Assembly (NCBI GenBank): GCA_964637655.1
Contig: CAZWUZ010000177.1
Span: forward strand, 1 to 8,419
DNA: 8,419 bases
Direction: 5' to 3'
Source of the DNA: CAZWUZ01 sp964637655 [NCBI: uncultured bacterium]
GTDB taxonomy: Bacteria > DAOPZR01
The notes beneath the pieces were generated by a model, which did not search any database, was not told the origin of the DNA, and was given only the letters and a program-made list of their open reading frames with translations. A program made the translations under genes and the position numbers. This document shows, in pieces, positions 1 to 8,419 of the stretch; position 1 is the stretch's first letter; each line of letters opens with the position of its first letter.

Positions 1-1931
1 ATCACAATATTACGCCGCCGGAATTCTTCTTCGGGGTCAATCCCGACCTGCAGGCGGCGAATGCCGCGGGGCGTGCGCACCTTGACGCGCTGTTGCCGCA
101 CGCGCGCGCGGTCTGGGCCGACTCGGCGTTCAACCTCGACGAACTGCGCGCCCGCGGAGTGACGCAGGGCACGGTCATCCCCTACCTCTGCGACCCGGCG
201 CTGCTCCCCGCCCCCGGAGCGGCAGCGGCGCCGCTGGTGCTGGCGGTCGGGCGCGTGGTCCCCAACAAGGGGCATGATTTCCTGCTCGCCGCCTTCGCGC
301 AGCTGCGTGCGCTGCTGCCCGCCGCGCGGCTGGCCATCGTCGGCAATGCGCACGGCATGGGGGTGTGGGTCGCGCGGCTGCAGCGGCTGGCGGCGGAACT
401 CGGGGTGACGGACGCGGTGACCTGGGCGGGGGAATGCAGCGACGATGAACTGCGCGCGCTCTACGCGCGCGCCCGCGTCCTTGCCGTCACCTCGCGCCAT
501 GAAGGGTTCTGCGTGCCGCTGCTCGAGGCGATGGCCGCGGAGGTACCGGTGGTGGCGCGGCGCCAGGGGGCGGTGGCCGAGACGCTGGGCAACAGCGGCA
601 TCATCGTCGAGGAGGACGACCCCGCGGTCTTTGCCGGGGCGCTGCGCGCGTCGCTCACCGACCTTTCGCTGCGCGAAGCGGTTGTCACGGCGCAGCGGCG
701 GCGGCTGGCGGATTTTGCCCCGGCACGCATCGCTGCGCTGCTGCGGGAGGCGCTGGCTGACGCGCTGGATGCGACAACACCCTGCTGGGAACCGCCGCGC
801 GCTCCTGTCCCGGCGCGTGTGCGCGCGTCGCGCACGCCGGCCGGCGCGTCCGTGCAGCGCCGCTACGAGCCGCTGCTGTCGCGCACCCGCACCCGCGCGT
901 CCGGGGCCGCCCCGCCCGACCCGGCCCGCATCATGGTCGTCAACCTCGGCAATTTCGGCGATATAGTGCTTACCTCCGCGCTGCTGCGGGCGCTGCGTGC
1001 CGACGGGCGCGTGCAGCGGCTTGGCCTGCTCTCCGCCTTCAGCGCGGCTGACCTGCAGCCGCTGCTGCCGCAGGTGGACGAGTTCCCCACCCTGCGTCTC
1101 GCCCCGCTGCAGCCGGGCGCGTCACGCTGGCCGTCGGGACTGCGCGCGGTGCGCGCGGGGAACTGGACCGCCGCCCTCTCGGCCCGGCCCGATTATGCGC
1201 ATCATGCCGCCGCGTACCTGACGGGGGCGGCCGCGGTCATCGGCGAGACGGGAGGTCCGCAGGATGCGCTCCTCACGCATCCGCAGCCCGCGTTCCTCGC
1301 CGGGCCGGCGGTCCCCCTGTACGAAGGCGAACGCCTTGCCCGCCTCGCCCTGCCGCTCGGGCTTGCCCTGCCTGATGCCGCGCCGGTGCTGGCGGTGCCG
1401 CCGGCGGACGCGGCGGTGGCAGCGTTTGCGGCGGCCGGCCCGTACACGGTGGTGCATACCGGGGCGGCGACCGCGAACAAATGCTGGCCGGTAGTGCACT
1501 GGCGGGAACTGCTGACACGACTCGGCGCGGCGGGCGAGCGCATCGTCATCAGCGGCGGGCCCGCTGAACGTGAACTGGCGAAGACACTTGCCGACGGTCT
1601 GCCGGGCGTGCAGGCCGCTGCCGGCGAACTGACCTGGCCGCAGACCGCGCTACTCATTGCGGGCGCGGCACGGTTCATCGGCAGCGACAGCGGGCCGCTG
1701 CATCTGGCCGCCGCGTACCGCGTGCCGCTCGCCGCGCTCTTCGGGCCGGGTGACACGCGCCGCTTCGCCCCGCGCACGCCGGGTGCCCGCATCCTCTCAC
1801 TGCAGTTGCCGTGCGCCCCCTGCCCGCAGGCGGGCGACCTGGCGGGTCCGCCCTGCCCGGAGAATATCTGCCTGACCCGGTTGACCCCTGACACGGTTCT
1901 GCAGGCGGTGGCTGCACTGCGGCCGGCCTGA
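1..1931 (+). CDS. GT4-GT9 fusion glycosyltransferase (5' end outside window)
   Basis: The frame is open from the left edge, first full codon at base 3, so the gene starts upstream and 642 residues are visible. The first visible residues, HNITPPEFF, match the N-terminal motif of many GT4 enzymes, so a TTG at 93 is not the start. The GT4 C-terminal half follows: AVGRVVPNKGH (about 243-275), then the nucleotide-sugar-binding E-x7-E signature in HEGFCVPLLEA, with glutamates encoded at 501-503 and 525-527. A Pro/Arg/Ala-rich linker spans about 775-925. From about 930 a GT9 (ADP-heptose:LPS heptosyltransferase-like) domain begins with VVNLGNFGDIVLTSALL, carrying the GD motif of the family. It continues with HTGAATANKCWP, GSDSGPLHLAAA and FGPGDTRRFAPR, and ends with the Cys-rich C-PC-C-CL tail common in GT9. 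Known of the families: both are GT-B enzymes of LPS or exopolysaccharide assembly on the cytoplasmic side of the membrane. Inferred: one polypeptide adds two sugars in turn. Acceptors and donors are unknown. Domain calls are firm; substrates are not. Confidence 0.9.
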   Translation, partial: HNITPPEFFFGVNPDLQAANAAGRAHLDALLPHARAVWADSAFNLDELRARGVTQGTVIPYLCDPALLPAPGAAAAPLVLAVGRVVPNKGHDFLLAAFAQLRALLPAARLAIVGNAHGMGVWVARLQRLAAELGVTDAVTWAGECSDDELRALYARARVLAVTSRHEGFCVPLLEAMAAEVPVVARRQGAVAETLGNSGIIVEEDDPAVFAGALRASLTDLSLREAVVTAQRRRLADFAPARIAALLREALADALDATTPCWEPPRAPVPARVRASRTPAGASVQRRYEPLLSRTRTRASGAAPPDPARIMVVNLGNFGDIVLTSALLRALRADGRVQRLGLLSAFSAADLQPLLPQVDEFPTLRLAPLQPGASRWPSGLRAVRAGNWTAALSARPDYAHHAAAYLTGAAAVIGETGGPQDALLTHPQPAFLAGPAVPLYEGERLARLALPLGLALPDAAPVLAVPPADAAVAAFAAAGPYTVVHTGAATANKCWPVVHWRELLTRLGAAGERIVISGGPAERELAKTLADGLPGVQAAAGELTWPQTALLIAGAARFIGSDSGPLHLAAAYRVPLAALFGPGDTRRFAPRTPGARILSLQLPCAPCPQAGDLAGPPCPENICLTRLTPDTVLQAVAALRPA

Positions 1932-1955
1932 GCGATGGCAGTGCAGTGCATCACC

Positions 1956-1971
1956 CGCCGGACGGCCGGCG
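1956..1971 (+). terminator. GC hairpin after the GT4-GT9 gene, possible weak terminator
   Basis: A perfect 6 bp stem CGCCGG/CCGGCG with ACGG loop lies 25 bases after the stop codon. There is no T-tract; the following bases are TATAACGG. It is therefore not a standard intrinsic terminator. It could pause polymerase, protect the 3' end, or be chance in GC-rich DNA. Confidence 0.25.
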
Positions 1972-2009
1972 TATAACGGGCAGACGGTGCCGGCAGCGCA
2001 GCGATATGC

Positions 2010-2027
2010 TACAGTAGGGGTTACTGT
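2010..2027 (+). promoter_or_regulatory. Possible extended -10 with overlapping dyad upstream of dnaE
   Basis: TGC-TACAGT (2007-2015) resembles an extended -10 element (4 of 6 to TATAAT), with only a poor -35 (GTGCCG at 1987-1992, 17 bp spacer). Overlapping it is a perfect inverted repeat ACAGTA-GGGGT-TACTGT (2011-2027), placed where a repressor would block polymerase. This is the best promoter/operator candidate for the dnaE operon but rests only on motif likeness. The dyad does not match the LexA boxes I know. Confidence 0.25.
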
Positions 2028-2032
2028 TCTGC

Positions 2033-2116
2033 CACCCTCACCCTTCCCTCTCCCGCCGCCGGCAGGAGAGGGTGATTGCCTTCCCCCTCTCTGAGGGGGA
2101 AGGTTGGATGAGGGTG
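2033..2116. repeat. 84 bp nested palindromic intergenic repeat
   Basis: Outer arms CACCCTCACCC (2033-2043) and GGATGAGGGTG (2106-2116) pair at 10 of 11 positions. Inside lie two hairpins. The first (2046-2072) has CCCTCTCC/GGAGAGGG plus GCC/GGC after one mismatch. The second (2079-2103) has a perfect 11 bp stem with TCT loop. The whole can fold into a three-way junction as RNA, or a cruciform as DNA. It resembles the CCCTCACCC...CCCTCTCCC...GGGAGAGGG intergenic repeats that occur in many copies in diverse Gram-negative genomes and give rise to spurious peptides such as PHPTFPLREGEG on the reverse strand. That resemblance is from memory. It ends 21 bases before dnaE, so it would sit in the dnaE leader if the promoter is upstream. 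Confidence 0.8.
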
Positions 2117-2137
2117 AATACTTGCCAGTAGGGGCCT

Positions 2138-5667
<3,530 letters not shown>

Positions 5668-5671
<4 letters not shown>

Positions 5672-6042
5672 GACGGGCAGCGGTCGCGATGCTGGCGCTC
5701 GTGCTGTTCGGCACGGGGTGTGTGGCGGCATTGCGGGTGCTGGCCCCCGATGCGCGACGCGCCGAGGTGCGCGCGGGCGAGCGCTTCCGCGTGACGCTTA
5801 TTTCGCCCGGCATCGACTATGCCTGGCGCTACCTGCCGGAGAACGCAACTGCCGTGACGCTGCGCGCGTCGGGCTATGAACCGTACGGGCCGGCTGATGC
5901 CCCACACGGGGTCTGGGAATTTGAATTTACCGCGTCGCAGCCGGGCGACCTCCGGCTGCATTTCGCCTGCCGCACGACAGCGGAGGGGAGCACTGCTCCC
6001 CCGCTGTCGCATCACTACCTCTACCTGACCGTGCTCCCGTGA
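5668..6042 (+). CDS. Small exported protein, divergent chagasin/I42-like domain
   Basis: A 124-residue protein starting at a GTG that overlaps the dnaE stop (GTGA), implying translational coupling. The N-terminus has Arg-Arg, a hydrophobic stretch (about 5-17) and Cys18 in LFGTGC. It may be a lipoprotein signal, but the lipobox is imperfect (Gly at -3), so a type I signal is an alternative. The rest resembles the all-beta chagasin (MEROPS I42) cysteine-protease-inhibitor fold: VRAGERFRVTL near 34-44, a short segment SPGIDYAWRY where the family has NPTTGYxW, then GVWEFEFTASQPGDLRLHFACR (about 81-102) like the family's GxxxFxFxAxxPGxxxLxFxYxR strand pair. The NPTTGY loop itself is not conserved, so inhibitor activity is doubtful and the protein may only share the fold. 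Codon use and composition match its neighbours. An in-frame ATG at 5689 would remove the arginines and shorten the signal. Gene reality is well supported; function is tentative. Confidence 0.75.
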
Positions 6043-6983
6043 AAACGAACGCGCTCGGACGTACCGGGATTGTCGTCACGGAACTCTGTGCCGGGACGCT
6101 CCCGCTCGGGCCGCTGCAGAAGAACTGCACGGTGGACGAGGGAGCAGCACTCATCGCCGCGCAGCTGCGTGGCGGGGTGAACTTCATCGATACCGCGCAA
6201 CTCTACCTCACCTATCCGCATATCCGCCGGGCGCTGGAACTGACCGGCAGCCGTCCGGTCATTGCCACCAAGTCGGGAAAAGCGGAGTATGCGGGCATGG
6301 CGGCGGCGGTGGCGGAAGCGCGTGACGCGCTCGGCGTGGCTTGCCTCGATATCGTGCACCTGCATGCGGCGCGCATGGGACCCGACCTGTGCGAGGTGCG
6401 GGCCGGGGCGCTGCAGTGCCTGAAGGAATGCCGGAAGCGCGGTGAGGTGCGCGCCATCGGGGTAAGCACGCACGACGTGCGCACCGTGCGCATGGCGGCG
6501 GAGCATCCCGACATCGACGTGGTCTTCCCGCTCTACAATGCCGCGGGGCTGGGCATGCTCAATGGCGATGCCGCAGCGATGCGCGACGCCATCGCGCTGG
6601 CGCTGGCCAACGGGAAGGGTGTCTACCTGATGAAGGTGGTCGGGGGCGGGCAGCTGCTCGGGCGCTACCGCGAGGTGGTCGAGGATGCGCGCGCGCTGGG
6701 GACGGCGTCGCTCGCGCTCGGGGCAGTGACCGAAGCGGAAGCGCTGTTCAACGTTGCGTATTTTGCCGGCACGCTCCCGGCTGATGCGGTTTTCCCCAAA
6801 GCCAGCGACAAGACCTATCAGGCCATCGGTTTCCTCTGCAACAATTGCGGCACCTGCCGCACGACGTGCGGGTCCGCCGCTATCAGCGAACGCGACGGCA
6901 AGGCCTGTATCGACGCGGCGAAATGTGTGCGCTGCGGTTACTGCGTTCCCGCCTGCCCGCAATTCGCCATCCGCGTGACCTAG
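6039..6983 (+). CDS. Aldo/keto reductase with C-terminal 2[4Fe-4S] ferredoxin domain
   Basis: A 314-residue protein starting at a GTG overlapping the previous stop (GTGA); the opening MKTNALGRTGIVV is the standard AKR N-terminus. The TIM-barrel AKR domain (about 1-255) shows the catalytic tetrad: D51 and Y56 in FIDTAQLY, K78 in IATKSGK and H109 in HLHAA. From 267 there are two ferredoxin motifs, C267-x2-C270-x2-C273-x3-C277 and C296-x2-C299-x2-C302-x3-C306-P, enough for two [4Fe-4S] clusters. Known of such fusions: the ferredoxin tail is thought to pass electrons between an iron-sulfur partner and the barrel active site. The true substrate is unknown. A cytoplasmic redox role is inferred from the absence of a signal peptide. 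It closes the dnaE operon, yet nothing in the sequence ties its chemistry to replication, so the linkage may be incidental. Confidence 0.93.
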   Translation: MKTNALGRTGIVVTELCAGTLPLGPLQKNCTVDEGAALIAAQLRGGVNFIDTAQLYLTYPHIRRALELTGSRPVIATKSGKAEYAGMAAAVAEARDALGVACLDIVHLHAARMGPDLCEVRAGALQCLKECRKRGEVRAIGVSTHDVRTVRMAAEHPDIDVVFPLYNAAGLGMLNGDAAAMRDAIALALANGKGVYLMKVVGGGQLLGRYREVVEDARALGTASLALGAVTEAEALFNVAYFAGTLPADAVFPKASDKTYQAIGFLCNNCGTCRTTCGSAAISERDGKACIDAAKCVRCGYCVPACPQFAIRVT

Positions 6984-6986
6984 CGG

Positions 6987-7019
6987 AAAAAAAGAAAGAA
7001 AGAAAGGTGCCACTCTTTC
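6987..7019 (-). terminator. Weak hairpin plus T-rich tract, possible terminator of the minus-strand GT2 gene
   Basis: On the minus strand, GAAAG...CTTTC (7015-7019 with 7002-7006) forms a 5 bp stem with an 8-base loop, followed by TTTCTTTCTTTTTTT. The U-rich tail is good but the stem is short and A/T-rich. It lies about 50 bases past the GT2 stop, in the gap between convergent genes, where a terminator is expected. On the plus strand the hairpin is followed only by ACATTTTCACATTT, so it would be weaker for the dnaE operon. Confidence 0.3.
6991..7006. repeat. AAAG tetranucleotide microsatellite
   Basis: Four perfect AAAG units, preceded by four more A bases (6987-6990), begin just after the AKR stop codon. 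It is an A-rich simple repeat in otherwise GC-rich DNA and lies outside coding sequence. Copy number could vary by slippage, but no coding effect is expected. Read on the minus strand it provides a T-rich tract. Confidence 0.85.
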
Positions 7020-7069
7020 ACATTTTCACATTTACGAGTAGCACATCTCATTGATATACAAACAGATAA

Positions 7070-8239
7070 CTATAGTTTACGAAATATTTTCTGCGCCTTT
7101 TCATGTCCGGGACAGCGCTGCAGCAGTTCGGCAAGTGATTGTTTTGCCGCGGCGTGGTTGTTGAGCTGCAGGTAGCGCAGGGCGAGCGCATAGCGGTCGT
7201 CGGGATGGTCCTGCAGGGCAATCAGGCGGCGTAGCAGGTAGACGGTCTTTTCCGGGCGCTGCGCGGCGTCGTAGACGGCAACGCCGTGGCGCAGCGCGTC
7301 GGGATGGTCGCCGAGCAGCGGCAGCGCGCGTGCGAATGCCTCCGCAGCGGCGGACGTGTCACCCTGCAGCAGCAGGCACTTGCTGAGGTTCAGGTGCAGT
7401 TCGCCGCGGTCGCGCTCGCGCAGCGTGCTGTCGGGGAGTGCCGACTCGGCACGGCGCAGCCAGTGCAGCGCCTGCGGGATGTCGTGCAGGCGCGCGGCAT
7501 GCAGGATGCCGAGGTTGAGCGCGACGGCGGCGGCGCGGGCGGGCGGCGCGGTGGCGAAAGAGGCGCGCAGCGCGGCACCTTCCTCCGCGTAGCGCCCCTG
7601 CTTTTCCATTTCCCCGGCGAGCACGTAGAGCAGGTGATTGTTGCCGGGATCGCGGTCGAGCATGCCGCGCAGCAGTTTTTCGTAACTGCGGCTTTTGGCG
7701 GCGTAGCCCTCGCCGCGCAGGAAGCCGTAATGCTGCAGGGTATACGGGGCGCGGGCAAGCGTGCCGCCGGCGGCGATAAGCGACGGCTCGACCGACTCGT
7801 GCACCTGGCGCTGAAAGCGGAGGTCGTCGCGGCGGCGGAAGAGACGGATAACCTCATCGTCCCAGGTGGTGAAATGTTCGCCCTGCTCGGCATGGTTGAC
7901 CCGCGGGAAGACGGCACCGAGCACCGCGGCCGGCAGCCCGCGCACCCAGGCGCGGAAAGCGGCGGGATCGTCGACACTGAACATCTCGTCGGCATCGATG
8001 ACCAGGCACCAGTCGCCCGTCGCGTGGCGCAGCGACTCGTTGCGCGCGGCGCTGAAATCGTTGACCCAGGTGAAGGGGACGACGCGGGCGCCCGCGTCGC
8101 GGGCGATGGCGGCGGTATCGTCAGTGGAGCCGGTATCGACCACGACGCAGTCGTCGGCCAGCGGCAGCGCCTGCTGCAGGCAGCGCGCGAGGCAGTGCGC
8201 CTCGTTTTTCACGATCAGGCAGAGCGTGATCAAGGCCAT
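7070..8239 (-). CDS. GT2 glycosyltransferase with C-terminal TPR-like region
   Basis: A 389-residue protein from the ATG at 8239. This start is chosen over an in-frame TTG at 8266 because family members begin directly with (M)xLCLIVKNE and because the TTG lies inside a strong promoter. The GT-A domain (about 1-190) shows LCLIVKNEAHCLARCL, VVDTGSTDDT with D35, and the metal-binding DxD as D82-A-D84 in VIDADEMF. It continues with the family-typical IRLFRRRDDLRFQRQVHE (131-148) and QHYGF (169-173). The rest (about 195-389) is helical with TPR-like repeats, for example LGILHAARLHDIPQALHWLRRA and LSKCLLLQGDTSAAAEAFARAL. Known of this GT2-TPR group: they transfer sugars to glycans or, in some cases, to proteins or peptides, with the TPR part probably binding the acceptor. 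The substrate is unknown. It is convergent with the AKR gene and transcribed alone as far as visible. Confidence 0.93.
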   Translation of the reverse strand: MALITLCLIVKNEAHCLARCLQQALPLADDCVVVDTGSTDDTAAIARDAGARVVPFTWVNDFSAARNESLRHATGDWCLVIDADEMFSVDDPAAFRAWVRGLPAAVLGAVFPRVNHAEQGEHFTTWDDEVIRLFRRRDDLRFQRQVHESVEPSLIAAGGTLARAPYTLQHYGFLRGEGYAAKSRSYEKLLRGMLDRDPGNNHLLYVLAGEMEKQGRYAEEGAALRASFATAPPARAAAVALNLGILHAARLHDIPQALHWLRRAESALPDSTLRERDRGELHLNLSKCLLLQGDTSAAAEAFARALPLLGDHPDALRHGVAVYDAAQRPEKTVYLLRRLIALQDHPDDRYALALRYLQLNNHAAAKQSLAELLQRCPGHEKAQKIFRKL

Positions 8240-8245
8240 GCGGGC

Positions 8246-8274
8246 ATTGTACCTGTCGACCGGCAACGGGTCAA
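8246..8274 (-). promoter_or_regulatory. Near-consensus sigma70-type promoter of the GT2 gene
   Basis: On the minus strand, TTGACC (8274-8269; 5 of 6 to TTGACA), a 17 bp spacer and TACAAT (8251-8246; 5 of 6 to TATAAT) make the best promoter in the window. The A of the GT2 ATG is the seventh base after the -10 box, where transcription normally starts. This predicts a leaderless mRNA beginning at or next to the start codon, and no clear Shine-Dalgarno precedes this ATG. Confidence 0.7.
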
Positions 8275-8346
8275 AAGTCAGGAGGGGTGTCGGATGGTGC
8301 GGTGGATTGCCGCGCGCGCTGGGGGACAGAGGGCTGCGGAAAATAG

Positions 8347-8364
8347 CGCAGGCTGAAGCCTGCG
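8347..8364. repeat. 18 bp palindromic repeat CGCAGGCT-GA-AGCCTGCG
   Basis: A perfect inverted repeat with 8 bp arms and a 2-base centre (in RNA a 7 bp stem with TGAA tetraloop), followed by GCTACCACACCACACC. The sequence resembles GTAGCCGCAGGCTTCAGCCTGCG-type elements that I recall as dispersed intergenic repeats in several bacterial genomes. That identification is from memory and cannot be checked with a single copy here. It lies in the 8275-8419 gap, in which I see no secure gene. Confidence 0.65.
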
Positions 8365-8419
8365 GCTACCACACCACACCAGACAAGGCGCGCCCCGGAT
8401 TAGTAACAAAAACAGGGAC

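Noticed and set aside
93-95. TTG at 93 as start of the first gene
   Set aside because: The frame is open further upstream and encodes the conserved GT4 motif HNITPPEFF, so the start lies outside the window.
1202-1954. 250-codon open frame on the minus strand opposite the GT9 domain
   Set aside because: Ala/Arg/Ser/Pro-rich shadow of the GT9 coding frame; no motifs.
1972-1977. TATAAC as a -10 box for dnaE
   Set aside because: Good -10 likeness (5 of 6), but no recognisable -35 at 16-18 bp upstream (CATCAC at 17) and it directly follows the GC hairpin.
2033-2116. CRISPR repeat or riboswitch
   Set aside because: There is a single nested palindrome without regular spacers, and no known riboswitch consensus was recognised; a dispersed palindromic repeat fits better.
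8264-8266. TTG at 8266 as start of the GT2 gene
   Set aside because: It lies inside the spacer of a near-consensus promoter and adds nine residues before the conserved family N-terminus.
7286-8356. 356-codon open frame on the plus strand opposite the GT2 gene
   Set aside because: Antisense shadow of the GT2 gene with no domain likeness; the GT2 frame carries all expected catalytic motifs.

Overview
The window is GC-rich, gene-dense bacterial chromosome. The presence of a heptosyltransferase-type (GT9) domain and two other surface-glycan glycosyltransferases suggests a Gram-negative, LPS-like cell envelope. The phylum cannot be fixed from the sequence alone. GC-rich codon use, GTG starts, a DnaE with an apparently intact PHP site, and two families of palindromic intergenic repeats fit a high-GC Gram-negative lineage, possibly in the PVC group or Proteobacteria. 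I hold this loosely.

Layout, left to right. (1) From the left edge to 1931 (+) runs the 3' part of a glycosyltransferase gene whose protein fuses a GT4 (GT-B fold) domain to a GT9 heptosyltransferase-like domain; the true start lies outside the window. (2) 1932-2137 is a roughly 200 bp intergenic region. It holds a small GC hairpin, a dyad overlapping a possible -10 box, and an 84 bp nested palindromic repeat just before the next gene. (3) 2138-6983 (+) is a tightly packed three-gene unit: dnaE (DNA polymerase III alpha), a small exported protein resembling a divergent chagasin/I42 inhibitor domain, and an aldo/keto reductase with a C-terminal 2[4Fe-4S] ferredoxin domain. Both junctions are GTGA overlaps, so the genes are probably co-transcribed and translationally coupled. 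(4) 6984-7069 is an AT-rich gap between convergent genes, with an AAAG microsatellite and a weak hairpin. (5) 7070-8239 (-) is a GT2 glycosyltransferase with a C-terminal TPR-like helical region, preceded by a near-consensus sigma70-type promoter placed so that the mRNA would be leaderless. (6) 8275-8419 is intergenic, with a strong 18 bp palindromic repeat and a doubtful 20-codon ORF.

Functionally, the two glycosyltransferase genes flanking the replication/redox operon probably act in LPS, exopolysaccharide or glycoprotein synthesis. No mobile element, CRISPR array, tRNA or rRNA was seen. No clearly new multi-gene system is visible. The most notable points are the GT4-GT9 fusion, the proofreading-competent-looking DnaE coupled to an unrelated small exported protein and a ferredoxin-fused AKR, the predicted leaderless GT2 transcript, and the two structured repeats.
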